Origin: Selaginella moellendorffii
Lineage: Eukaryota; Streptophyta; Lycopodiopsida; Selaginellales; Selaginellaceae
NCBI RefSeq assembly: GCF_000143415.4
Contig: NW_003314290.1
Coordinates: 1,222,932 to 1,286,931, forward strand
Reading direction: 5' to 3'
DNA: 64,000 nt
Shown here: positions 21,541 through 32,917 of the stretch, piece after piece
Layout of the letters: each line of letters opens with the position of its first letter
Position numbering within the stretch: position 1 is the first letter of the stretch
Position numbers and translations under genes: made by a program
The notes under the pieces: generated by a model
The model's input: the letters and a program-made list of their open reading frames with translations, nothing else
What the model was told of the DNA's origin: nothing
Database searches by the model: none

Positions 21541-23242
21541 CTTTTAAAGATGTTAATATTCTCACCAAAGGGAATCAACATTTTTATTTCTACACTAAAT
21601 CTACCACTTCTTTCATTGTATAGACTATTTATTCCTATATTGGAGTTTGACAATCAATACCTTTGTTTGTGGATGCTTTATAAGAGGAAGAAGATATCCA
21701 ATATGTACAATTTCAAATTTAGGAGTAGGAATTTACCTCTATATATATATAAGAAAGGAATAAAAAAAAAACACAATCCCAACACTAGAACAAAGCATTA
21801 CTAAAAATCTTTCAGGGATAAATTATAATCTTTCCTCCACCAATGTGAGTGCTCAAGATATGAAAATAGGTATTAATTGGGGTTTAAACCCCTACTTATA
21901 TATAAGAATGGATGGACTAAATTTAATCCCAAATGGATTTAATAAGTGTTGATGTATTAGAGGACTACTCAATAAATGACTTTCAATATAACACATTGAT
22001 GAAACAAGCATATGGTCATGTATTAACCTCATTACATAAGATGTAAGATTTCTATAACTTAATGAACTATTATACTCTTTCTAATTGTATGAAACTTTAT
22101 TCACATAGAGGAATTATTTCCTTTGAAAAGGAGAGACTCCCTATAATTTTCTCTCTACATTTACATAATAAGTCTAGATGTGATGAAAAATGAGGTAATG
22201 ATTCCTAAAATATGGCACAACCATCATAACTATTCACTAAATAGTGAGGGTGGACTTTCCCCATGAACTTGTCAAAGATTCTATTAGAGATTTTAATTAA
22301 GAGTGACAAGATATTAGAGCTAGATTCCAAGTGCATAACAATGAGAAAAAGAAGAATATACACATGAAATCCTCTTGATAAGAGCAATTAAAACTTGAAA
22401 GAGTTCCTAGGTTTTAAACTCTCTTGGAACAACCATACATGGTGTTTTGCTATAATGACTATTTAGATGGGAGGATTTTTAAATCTAGTGGCATTGTTGC
22501 CATGATTGAAGTTAATGGCAAATAGAGATGATTTGATGTTACACAAGTAGAGGATCTATGTATCTATTCTCCAATACTTTTCTTTAATCCCTATGGCAAG
22601 GATAAATTTTTTTTGAAAATGAGCTAACACACTTTGTCTTGTATGGAAGATAAAGTAACACACTTCGGCCTTGAGTTAAAGGGTGTTCACATTTCATTTG
22701 GAGCTATGAGTTTGAATTATGTTGCAATTGAACACTACTTTGGCACCATAGTCACATTAAAAATGGAGTGCTCTATGGTGAATTTCATGCACCATAGATT
22801 GTAACAAGTGGCTTCAAGTCTTGTGATGGAATCAATTGGGAGATAAGAGGCTCAAAAAAGTAGCATTGGGCTTTTGTGATTATAATAGTTGTGCATTTTT
22901 TGTGTTATTTTAGTCTTTATAAAACTTTTAACATATATATTTCATCTCCAAATGATTTATTCCTCCCCTTTTCTTTCTTTGTATTGAGAATTCTTTTTAA
23001 AAATAATGCTGTCACTATTAACCAGTCCCTTAATTGTAGTAGGCTAGAAATCTTCTAAAAAAGTGTTGAAATCCCTGAATTTGCCGCTCTCAAATCCCAT
23101 TAATTAAAAGTTGGCCATTGGATCTCTTTCGTTCAACTGCCACTGTCGTTTTGAGTATAATGCTCTCTTTTTGCAAAGAAATGTTAACTGGCAGTTTTCT
23201 CTAGGGTGTGAAAGGTTTAGGGTTCTTGGTGGCACGCTCTGT

Positions 23243-25792
23243 ATGGGCAGCACAGCGTTCGCCGCTCTTCCCTCCTCCATTGGCGGCTGCGCCCTTCATC
23301 TCGATCTCGTCTCTCCATTGCCATCGCAATACAGGAAGGTCGGCAGCGCCGCTCCAGGTCTGTCTCTAGAAACCCGGAGGACGTGGAGGAGGAGGCGCAG
23401 GGGCAGAGGGAATCCGATCAGCTTCCTCATCCCTGCGGCAGCATCCTCGTCTCCGATCCCAGCAGCGCCTGGATTATCGTCCCCGCCGAAGGAGAATTTC
23501 AGCTTGGATGCCATAGCATTGCTCCAGTTTTTGCCCTTGAGCAAGACCCTCCCCAAGATTCTTCCCCTCCTCCGGCCGCAAATCCCACGGATTCTCAGCG
23601 CCTGGGCCTGCGCCGCGGTGTCGGTGTCGGCGCTCTACGCTTTCGTTCCCCAGGTCGGCCAGCTCTCGAGCCTTTTGGCCGCGGGGGATTTGGTCAGTGT
23701 TCGCCGAAAGGCCGCCATGGCGATCTTCCTTATCAGCGCAAAGTCACTGGCACAGTACTGGCAGCAGGCTTTGCTCTGGGAGGTTGCTCTTGGCCTGACT
23801 TGCGACGTCAGGTGCCATGTCTTTGAGACGGTGCTGAGAAAAGATATGAGCTACTTTGAAGGGCAGAGTGGAGCTGCCAAAGGTGACATTGCTTACCGGA
23901 TCACGGCCGAGGCGGATGCTACTGGAGAGACTATCTATGCGTTCTTAAAGGTAGCACTGTTTTTTTTTTTTGTTGTCGTTCGCTCATCTTGGTTTTGTCT
24001 TCTAGATGGTTGTCCCGTGTTTCTTACAGCTTGCAGCTATGGCTGGTCGAATGCTTTCACTAAGTCCCGTGCTTTCCTTCGCAACAGTCTCTGTAAGTTT
24101 CGAGAGTTTTACCGAGGATCGTCTGTGACGCTTGTTTATGGAGCATTTCTTTTCAGGTAGTGCCGTGTATGTCTGTGGTTATTGCTATTCTAGGGGAACA
24201 GCTTCGGGCCTTGTCAAAAAGAGGTCAAGACAGCATCGCGAGATTGTCAGCCTACGTTAATGAGGTTTGTAATTGCGGCCTCTGCTGTCTGCGACTGAGG
24301 ATACTCGGTTTTTTCAGGTTTTGCCTTCGATGCTAATCGTCAAAGCTTGCGCGGCGGAATCTTACGAAGACGAACGGTTTAAGAGGCTTGCTGTTATTGA
24401 TCGGCAGGCTCATCTCATGAAGAAGAAGATGAAGGCTTTTATTCCAGAGATTATCACTGGGGCTTACGCAGCAACTGGAGTTGTTCTATTCGCTCTGGGA
24501 GCATGGGTTATCTCTAAAGGCAACTTCGACGGGACTGGCATGGTGTCCTTCATCACATCTCTGGTGCTGCTTATTGAGCCTATCCAGGTAGATTTGTTCT
24601 TTGACTGTGTTTTGTTTTATCAAAATCTAGAAGTGGTGAATGCAGCAAATTGGAAAAGCGTACAATGAGATGAAACAAGGAGAGCCGGCAGTGGAGCGAT
24701 TGTTTGACTTGACTGCGTCGTTTCCAAAGGCAAGTTCCTGTCAATCTAAGCAGCGTCACTTACGGTGTTTTGGTGCAGATTCTTGACGAAGAGGCATCTC
24801 GTAGGCACTTGAAGAATGTGATCGGCGATGTCGTGTTTGACAACGTATGTTTTAGTTATGGGGCTACATCACCACGGGTTCTGCAGAACATTAATTTTCA
24901 CGTGTGTGCTGGTGAAACTGTTGCTCTCGTTGGACCATCTGGCGGTGGAAAGACCACACTGGCAAAGTTGCTGCTGCGTTTGTACGAGCCTACGCAAGGT
25001 ATGAGTGGTGCGTATGAAGGATTTCGCAGTAAACTTTTGACGTAACAGGAAATATTCTAATTGATGGGGAAAATATACAAGGTGTTTCTTTGGAAAGCTT
25101 GCGGCAACAAGTCGCGATTGTTCCACAAGAAACTGTAAGATCTTGTTGAACCACTGTGTAACAGATTAATGATCTTTTTATGGGGCAGGCACTCTTTACG
25201 GGAACTGTGATGGAAAACATAGCTTATGGGGTGATGCCGAACGACATCGACATGAAAAGAGTGGAACGCGCTGCGACGATGGCCAACGCCGACGAGTTTA
25301 TCAGGAGATTACCAGATGGTTACGAAACTAATCTCGGCGAGCGGGGCTCAAGCTTAAGTGGAGGCCAGCGCCAGAGGTATGCCATGCTTGTTTCCTTCTT
25401 TTACATTTTCTAAGCAGCGGATATGCAGAATAGCTATAGCGCGAGCAATATATCATGGGCCGTCGATCCTCATCCTTGACGAGGCAACATCAGCGCTGGA
25501 CAACCGGTCCGAAAAGCTTGTGAGGGAAGCGTTGGAACAGCTGATGATTGGCCGGACCGTAAGTTTTTCATCGTGATATCTCATTCGAGTGCTCAGCAAA
25601 AGTTTGACGCAGGTGTTCATCATAGCTCACAGGCTGGAGACGGTCCAAAAGGCCGCGAGAATTTTCCTCCTTGACGGTGGCAAGCTGGTGGAGGAAGGAA
25701 CGCACTCGTCACTCATAGCCCGAGGCGGGCAGTACGCGTCCCTGTTTAGCGCCGGCAGGGACGACGTAAGGCCACAACTAACAGCCAAATGA
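23243..25792 (+). CDS. ABCB29: Half-size ABC transporter, plastid type (ABCB29-like)
   Basis: Ten exons (23243-23950, 24006-24092, 24157-24264, 24318-24587, 24646-24729, 24779-24998, 25049-25134, 25189-25376, 25429-25558, 25613-25792) stay in frame and give 686 residues. The Ser/Ala/Arg-rich N-terminus looks like a chloroplast transit peptide. One transmembrane domain (about 125-420) contains [20 protein letters not shown] and the [13 protein letters not shown] segment. The nucleotide-binding domain has Walker [10 protein letters not shown], signature LSGGQRQR, Walker B ILILDEAT and the IAHR switch histidine. Half-transporters of this type dimerise in a membrane; the substrate is unknown. Intron 5 (24730-24778) has a GC-AG boundary: AAAG|GCAAGT. 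The upstream in-frame codons before 23243 lack an ATG. The closest family memory is Arabidopsis ABCB29. Confidence 0.93.
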
Positions 25793-26273
25793 GCACGACA
25801 AGCAGGAGAAAAGGCGATACAAGTTTTGTCCGATCGGTTACAGGTACGATGGCTTGCTTCAATTCAAGCTTAGATTGACTCTAACTGGATTATCGCCTTG
25901 CAGAGATGGCAAGAAAGAGTACACTTTTAAAGCTTGTACGATGATTAGCGATGGTGTCACTGTCTCTCGAGACACTTCACGCTGCAAAGACCCACCGCCG
26001 CGGTGCGCTGTTACAAGAGTCTCATTGGTAGGTTACCAGATCCATTGACAAAGAACAATCTGGCCAAGAACAATCAGGGCAGCGAAAGAAATATGACTAG
26101 TCGGTGATCTTTCTGGAATGCGTAGCGGCATCGGGTATGACCTGTTTGATATTTAGGAAATAAAGGGTCTTTGTCCACAGTGTGGGCTATAGCCTTGGGA
26201 AGAACACAGACAAACAAGGGAGAAAGAGTGGTGCTCGTTGATCGCGAAGATACCGAGGTTTGGACGGCGCGGA
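25793..26273 (+). other. 3' region of the ABC transporter and upstream region of the next gene
   Basis: No coding exon could be supported. A 3' UTR intron is possible between ACAG|GTACGATGG (about 25842) and CTTGCAG (about 25905), but unproven. Confidence 0.3.
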
Positions 26274-26280
26274 TATAAAA
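26274..26280 (+). promoter_or_regulatory. TATA box of the small orphan gene
   Basis: TATAAAA 152 bp before the ATG at 26432, consistent with a leader of about 120 nt. Confidence 0.5.
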
Positions 26281-26431
26281 AGCCCCATCGCGCCGTTGGC
26301 TTGAGCTCCATTTGCGAGAGAAGAGGGGGGAAGGAAGACGAAGAAGGCGCGCGCGCTCCAAGTTTCTTGGGAGGAAGACTCGATCAATGCGGCTGGGTTT
26401 CTGGGCTTAGATCCCATCCAAGGACGCTAGA

Positions 26432-26776
26432 ATGGATTCGATCGATCCGGCAGTGGTGGCGCAGTTCTTCCTGGGGTCCGACAGCGCGCCGGGGAAGAAG
26501 CACTACCACTGGCAGTGCAATTGCGCGCTCCACGCGCAGACTGGGCAGTGCGGGCACTCTCCTCCCGCGGGATCAAACAAGGTAGTGCTGGCCAAGAGCG
26601 CCAAGAGCAAGAGCGTGATCGCCAAGAGCGCCAGCGCCACGGATCTCGCGCCGGCGGCGTCGCTGCGCGAGAGCAGCCGGCGGCAGGGATCCATGGGGAA
26701 CCTGCTGGAGCTGCTGGATCCGCGCAGGAGCCACGAGGAGGTCCGGCGCGTCGCAGCAAAGCGAGAGCCACTGTAA
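26432..26776 (+). CDS. Small hypothetical protein, 114 aa
   Basis: A single-exon frame starts at a clean ATG downstream of a TATA box. The N-terminal third contains a His/Cys cluster (HYHWQCNCALHAQTGQCGH) that could bind a metal, though the spacing matches no zinc finger I know. The middle is Lys/Ser/Ala-rich with SAKSKSVIAKSAS repeats, and the C-terminal third (MGNLLELLDPRRSHEEVRRV) could form an amphipathic helix. No signal peptide. I recognise no family; it may be lineage-specific. Confidence 0.55.
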   Translation: MDSIDPAVVAQFFLGSDSAPGKKHYHWQCNCALHAQTGQCGHSPPAGSNKVVLAKSAKSKSVIAKSASATDLAPAASLRESSRRQGSMGNLLELLDPRRSHEEVRRVAAKREPL

Positions 26777-27395
26777 AAAACAGACGATCGAAGACGATCG
26801 AACTACCTCGTTAGTCGAAGATCGAGAGAAGTCAGTCTATAAATTAGCTTGTAGAGAAACATTTAGTATAGAAGTTTACATAGATGTTCTTCGCGAGCTC
26901 TTGGAAGAAAAATAAAAAAAAACTTTCACCACTCCATGTTTGCAATAAAAATCTTCCAACAGACTGGACGATCCTGACACACCGCCCAAGAATTTAATGG
27001 CTTTCCTCCAAGATCACGAGAAAGGGGCGTCGTCCCGTTCGTTACTCGTCCTTCTTCGTGTGGGAAAAACAGCGTTGATTCTCGGCGACTTTGCCAAAGC
27101 AATGCCCTCGTTGATCTCTTTTTTTGATGGTTTTGTCTTGTCGATGCTCCTGGGCTTCACGGGACAAAGGCTCCAAAGCACGAAGACTCGCACGTTTTCT
27201 CTCCTCTTCGATGAACAGCTGTGATGCACTTGCTGACGGAGAGCATATTTTCGCTGGCACCACAAGGAGAGGCTGGTAGTAGAAGTACCATCATGTCCAC
27301 GAATATAATAGACACCTGGAACCAAAACCTCACTACCTCGAGAAACGGGAAGAGCGAGACGAAACTGTGTAACCTACCTGAGAGAGATTGGACGA
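26777..27395. other. Intergenic, 3' ends of two converging genes
   Basis: No coding exon seen. It should contain the 3' UTR of the small orphan gene (+) and of the SEC23-like gene (-), which converge here. Confidence 0.4.
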
Positions 27396-30310
27396 CTATT
27401 TCATGTGCTCCAAGACGCTCCTCGCAATCTCGTCCAGGAAAGATACGAAGCCTGTCCCGGTGGGAGCCCCATTGACGTCTTGCTCCTCTATAAGATGCCT
27501 TTCAAACGGTTCCACGTTGTCGAAGCCAGCCCGGATCATGTAGAGCTTAGGTGTCACGCTTCGCTCTTGCTTGAGCTTGTTTATTAATTCCCGGAGAGCG
27601 CCTAGAATCATCGAGATCTTTAAAAGTTAAATCTTGGAAAGCACAAAAACTTACTTTTGTGAGGTGGAGGGAATGAGAGCGCTGGGTCTGCGGTGGACGC
27701 ATAGTAGACAATAAGCAACGTGTAAGCGTCCAGGAAAAAGATCGGGCTTCCACTGGTTATCAGTGCAGCACGGCTGAGCGAGTGTCTTGGGTAAGCTTGC
27801 TTATCAGGAGAAGTGTAGGACGATAGAAGCGGATAAACAACTCGTACCAAAGAGCTTGGCTCGAGAGCACTGCAATAAAAAAGGAAAAAGGGTGAGACAA
27901 TGATGTCAACTATCTTACATTGTACCTGAAAAGGAATTGCAGATACACTCGATAATCGGGATGGACGCCTTCCTCATGAGGCCGCAAAACTGGATTTCGG
28001 AGGAAAGCAAAAGCCAGCCTAGGAAGTACTTGTAACGACGGACATTTGGCAAACGAAACGTCTAGCCGAACTGCTGTTGTGGGCTGCCCGAACTGTGCTA
28101 GCTTAAGGAGCTCGTTGTATTGCGCAACAAGTATAATCAGCCAGTCTTGTAGTAGCAGTCGTCCTTCCTTGACACCATCCTCCAAAGAAGCGCGAATCGT
28201 CTGCGAGACACAACACATTGGAGATCCTCACGCCCGTCAACTAAAACACACCTTATGAGTTAAAATACAGAAGATAGCTTCTGCGTCAGCTCTCTCGTAG
28301 AGCTCCTTGTGGTTCCGAGCGATCTCCATTCGTAAAGTGCGTAGCCTCAGCCATCTCTTCGTCGTATATTTTTGCCTGACACAGACCGACTCAGTTCGTG
28401 AGGAAAGGACTTACAGTGTATACCTCTTCGGTGTACTCTCGTGCTCCTCGCTCACGGGCTCCAACGTCGTATACTGAAAAGCAACCTGAATAATGGGAGT
28501 GTCCGTAAATCTGAAAGCATCAGGATTTTGGGTCATGTGAATTAAAAGCTTTTGTAACAAACCTTTGAAACCCACTAGAATTTCCAAAATCAAAATCATA
28601 AGCGTAAGTTGCATGAGGATCGCAACAGATAATATGCTGGACATTTTCATATTGAGGATCAGAAAAGAAGTGGCCATACTGTACGAGTACAAAGTAAGTA
28701 GTCAGCGAATCCAGCGCACTGTACTTACTGAGTGAACGGTTTTAAATTCTGGAGAAGTTCTAATGCGTAGTACTCCACTATAGGCACAAGGCCGGCTTAG
28801 CATTCGATATCTGAAAAACGAACCCGACAAATAAGAATGCAACGACAAAAATCGAATACATACAAATCTTGGGGCAAAGTTGATTCTTCGGTGTTGGAGT
28901 AGAGAAAAAGCGAGCCACCACTCTCCACACTCAGAAACTTCAAAGAGGCCAGATCTGTGTACTCATTGGTGATGGCGAAAATGTCCACGCAAATGCCCAC
29001 TTGTACAGCCGTCGCTGCCTGTAATGTCACTGATAAGCGTCTGCACACGAGGCTCGGCTATCAGCTTACCAGCTCTCGATAAAAGGGAGTCTGTTCTGCC
29101 AAGAGGATCTTGTCGGCATCTTCTCCCTTGCTTGCATACTGCTCTCCGTAGCGTTTCGTGTCTAGCTGACCAGCTCCATAATCAGGCGCTCCAGATATGA
29201 AAGAAAATATCCTCGCTGGCGATGCAACACCATTAGTATGTTTGCTTTTGAACACTTGAAGCTCACCAAAAGCATAAGTAGACCCGTGCTCTGTGCCTAG
29301 ATAACTCAAAAGAGCGTCCATAGCAACGCCAAATCCACGGCCTCCAATGGGAACTCCCTCGGCGGATTGCCCAGCAGCTGTTGCTCTTTCCCACGAGCTA
29401 GTCGGCCGGAGAGTCTCTAAAGCAGCAGCAATGTTTTCTTTGTTCGTTTCCACCTGCGAGAAAACGCTTCGACGTCAAAACTAGAAAACAATGGTAAGAG
29501 GGGAAACAAACAGTACCGGAGCAAGAAAAGCTTTCAAAGGCATGACATCTTCCAAATCAACAACTATTTTCCCATCCATATCTGCGGGAATTACGACGTG
29601 CTTGACGACAGGGACAGCGCCCTGCACATCATAGAGGCCAATCTTATGACTGTACGTTACCAAACCAAACAAGGATCCAGCACGTATAGCTGTGGAATAG
29701 AACCGATCATCAACCCAAGAACTGCTACTAACTAGTAGCGAGGATCGTTACCTTCAAGAGCAGCTAGCAAAGAGTTTTTGACAAGATCGAGGAACTCCTC
29801 CGACGCTGTGAGATCAGCTCTTTAGATGGCTCTAGAATGAAAAAGAAATAAAAAATTGTGCACCTGATAGATCCACTGCTGCCACATAAACTGGTCTCAA
29901 GTTAAGATCCTGGCTGCCCTCCTCTGCAAAGAAAACTCCACTACTCAAATCACACTCGCAATTCTCCCAGGAATCCAGCGATCCATACCTTCCAGCTCCA
30001 AATCCACAAAGGACGACCTCAGCTCCTTGGCATCCCGGGCAAACCGATCCGCCGCGTCGCGCGACAGGAAATTCCGCTCGCCGCACAGCACGCACGACCA
30101 CGCCGATTGATCCACCTCGCACAGGAAATTCATGTACCCCCAGCAGCTGTCGCAGCGGGGCAGCGGCTCCGCGCATTTCACCCGCAACGAAGGCCGCCCC
30201 GTCTCGTCCTCGGCGGCGAATGGAGTGAGCGTCGCGCCCCACGGCAAGCCGGATGCCTCCTGCATTTCGGGATTCCCCGGGCAGCGCCCCAGCGCGAGCC
30301 TCACAGCCAT
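27396..30310 (-). CDS. SEC23: COPII coat protein, SEC23D-like
   Basis: Fourteen exons (30310-29989, 29923-29864, 29805-29752, 29689-29517, 29453-29267, 29215-29070, 29018-28864, 28810-28729, 28678-28563, 28510-28424, 28375-28252, 28200-27926, 27869-27655, 27601-27396) stay in frame and encode 733 residues. The N-terminus includes QEASGLPWGATLTPFAA, then a Sec23/24 zinc finger with two Cys pairs (RCDSC and CVLCGE). The trunk (vWA-like) domain starts at RPVYVAAVDLS; the beta-sandwich and helical domains follow, and the gelsolin-like end contains LIEEQD and a FVSFLDEIA stretch, all as in Sec23. Sec23 is the Sar1 GAP of the inner COPII coat at ER exit sites. This divergent form resembles the Arabidopsis SEC23D isoform rather than canonical Sec23. 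I did not check whether the Arg finger is kept. Start chosen because the upstream frame has no ATG. Confidence 0.92.
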
Positions 30311-30465
30311 CGCGATGCGCGATCGCGATCGATCCAACGCAAAAACCCTAGAACCCTAGAATATTTTTACCTTACGAACAAAACTCTCGTTATTATTTAC
30401 ATAGTAAGAACCACCAAAACACTGGGTTTAAAATCTTCTCTTTTGCTTATTAGAGTGTGGCGCTC

Positions 30466-32220
30466 TCATGTCGACATAACTAAGTGGATTTGCTGGCCCT
30501 CGAGCGAAGGGACAGTGCTCTCCTCAATGTTCTAGCAAAGATAAGTTAAAAAAAAAAAACCAAAGGCGCGCGTTAGAACACTCTTGATCAAAGGAGAGAT
30601 TTTCTTACTTTGGACGGAGCTCTCGCTTCGTCTGTGAGAGACTGAGGAGCAATCTTGCTAGAACCAGTCGTCGTATTATGTACAGCACCTCTGGTGTTGG
30701 TGGTGGTGGTGGTGGCAACAGTGTTCTCGCTGCTTTCGTGGCCGGGAGTTTCTCGAGCGATCAAAGCAGCGCTGGGAGTTGTCGTCTCGATCGTAGCAGC
30801 GTGATCCTGGTGCTCGGCCGTGCTTGCTGATTGACGAGAAGGATCGGCAGGGTGAGCGAGAGAGGCGGTCGCTCCCGCTTCGTTCTCTTCTTTCTCGACC
30901 GAGATGCGTTCGAGAGCTCGGACCATACCGGCGCTCACTTCCCTGGCACGAGCACCAAAATCAGCCATTGTGCTACCATTTCGCATCCTCAATTTGTCCC
31001 TAAAGCTTTTTGTTGTTTTAGTGAAAGATTCTTTATACCTGCAACACCATAACAAAGATAAGCTTGTAAGAGAACGAGAAAAATAAAACTTTCAAACGCT
31101 CACCTAGAGGACGCAGCAGCCCATCTTGACTTCCAAGACTCCGAGAAGGAGTGAGTTTCAGGAGATCTTCGGTTGCTATCCGCAGTGGAAGCAGCGGTGA
31201 AAGAAACGCGTGGGGATCCTCGAGACCTGCCAGAAGTAAAATCAAGTAAAAGGAAATGCAAGGACTTTTAGCATGCGAAAAGGAGCAAAAGCATTTATCA
31301 CCTCAAGCTGCTTGAATCAACCGATGACGAGCCACTGTCAGGGGTCACAGGCGAGCCATGAAGGGCTGAAGTAGTAACACTCGGAGGCGATGGAGATAAA
31401 GAAAGGCTCCCGGCTGGCACCGATACAGCACCGCTGCTGGGAGCATTCCCATGAGCTGGGACGATCACAAACTGTTGCGGCATATTACCATAAGGAGGCC
31501 TAACGCTGGCGGCATTTGCATTCCCATCCCTCCTTCCTAATTGTCTTCTACCCATCGTCACAAACGTAAGATGGCGCATCATACGTTCTTCGAAGTCAGA
31601 ATCATCACCATAAGCTGCTAGCTGCGATTGTGTAAGAGAAGAAAAAAAGTTACAAGCATGAAAAGCTTTGAAGCTTTGATTTAGCTTACCCGATGAAGTT
31701 CGTAGCCCTCGGGTGGAAAAACACCTATCCTGCTCTGGCGAATTGCCCTTTCATGCTCCACAGCAGCGAGTAATTCTTGGCTGGAAACGAAGTTCGTTAG
31801 AAGAGAAAGCTCTAAAGTGACAGCAAAAGAGTAGAAACTATACCTGTTTGGGTCTTTTAAGCTGAGAGCTTGCCAACACATTGGGCATTCTTTACTTCTT
31901 TGAGACCTGCGAGAAACCTCTAAGATAGATAAACGAAGGAAAAGGAGAAAACTTACCACTCTATAATGCACTGGAGGTGATACTCATGCTTGCAACACGT
32001 AATCTGCAAAGCGGAGCTAAGAATTCGCATAATTTTGACGACACAATCAATCCATGGCTCGCGACATAGATCGGACCCTAGACAATCCAAGCAAAACAAT
32101 TCGAGGGGGGCGTACCACAGCCGGATCGGCATCGCCGAAGCTCTCCAAGCAGATACTGCAAGCGTCCTCGCAAGCGTCCTGGACGCCGCCTTCCACAAAC
32201 GCTGCCGCCGACGAAGCCAT
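30466..32220 (-). CDS. RHF2A: RING-H2 E3 ubiquitin ligase, RHF2A-like
   Basis: Eight exons (32220-32116, 32003-31957, 31906-31844, 31780-31690, 31621-31302, 31226-31104, 31038-30609, 30531-30466) give 414 residues. The RING-H2 domain (about 20-62) has CSIC, CKHEYHLQC and CPMC, the C3H2C3 ligands in the right order. It is followed by the family-typical QELLAAVEHERAIRQSRI helix and PPEGYELHR, then Ser/Pro-rich low-complexity sequence and a WKSRWAAASSRYKES region shared with RHF proteins. RHF1A/2A ubiquitylate a CDK inhibitor during gametogenesis in Arabidopsis; the same role here is inference. The last exon is short and less certain (stop TGA at 30468-30466). The stop lies only 155 bp before the start codon of the next minus-strand gene. 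Confidence 0.88.
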
Positions 32221-32917
32221 CCCCCCGCGCCACAAACCCTAGCGCCACACACCCTTCTCTCTCCCTGTCCACGGGGAGGAGAGAAGTCTCCCTTCCTCGC
32301 TTGATAGGATGATCAAAGAAAGAAACTCAAGACCCGGAATAGTTTGCCGCCCTTCCTTTACGAGGTTTGGACGGCGGATGCGCCACACGACCGTCGGAAT
32401 CTGGATCCGACGGCTAGGAGCAGGCCTGCACGGCAAACAGTTCCAGAACTTTAAGGATCCAACGCCTGTGATTGCGCGAGCTTTCCGTTACGTGATGCAT
32501 GGAAATAGCCCATGGGCATGCCCATGACACGTGGACGGCCAAGCCCTTTGTGACGTGGATAAAACACGAGTCATTAGATGAGAGCATCCAACGGTGCCTC
32601 GCGTCCCTTTCAAGCATTGGGACCGCGGGCATAAAAATACGAATTTTTCGTAGCTCTTCGCGACAATGTTGTCAACACTCCCTATTCGATACTTGCCTGG
32701 TTTTGCACGCTGCCGCATAGAAAAAAAACTCGGCCTGGAGAAGAGATGGGAGATAGTGCTTCATTTAATTCGGGAAGACTGCGAAAGCCATAAACAAGTC
32801 AATCGATGAAACGTTACAGGCGATTTCTACACAACTCTTTTAAAGGAGTTCCTCCAAAGAGAAAATGCAAGCAAAGCTACGGAAAAGTTTAAAGGAAAAG
32901 AATCGAATCACCTTCAC
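32221..32917. promoter_or_regulatory. RHF2A-like promoter with palindrome, G-box and heat-shock-like site
   Basis: CATGGGCATGCCCATG at 32511-32526 is a perfect 16-bp palindrome, followed two bases later by a CACGTG G-box (32528-32533). A TTCCAGAAC heat-shock-like core lies near 32441, and ATGCATGG (RY-like) near 32497. Two GACGG-type motifs flank 32390-32410. These are upstream of the RHF2A-like ATG on the minus strand; the CBL gene ends at 32918. Confidence 0.45.

Larger units (their letters stand above)
14809..23242. other. AT-rich gene desert of decayed repeats
   Basis: Base composition drops sharply to AT-rich and no intact gene can be supported. The region holds fossil gypsy RT and integrase, four copies of one dispersed repeat, a large inverted repeat and a pair of longer direct repeats, listed separately. 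Open frames here are short, low-complexity or repeat-derived. Normal composition returns just before the ABC transporter start at 23243. Confidence 0.8.

Noticed and set aside
14809-23242. AT-rich region as organelle DNA insertion or horizontal transfer
   Set aside because: No organelle gene or rRNA/tRNA was recognised, whereas gypsy RT and integrase fossils and internal repeats are readable.
27396-30310. Assignment as Sec24
   Set aside because: The N-terminal stretch before the zinc finger and the LIEEQD/SFLDEI C-terminus fit Sec23, and there is no long Pro-rich Sec24 N-terminus.
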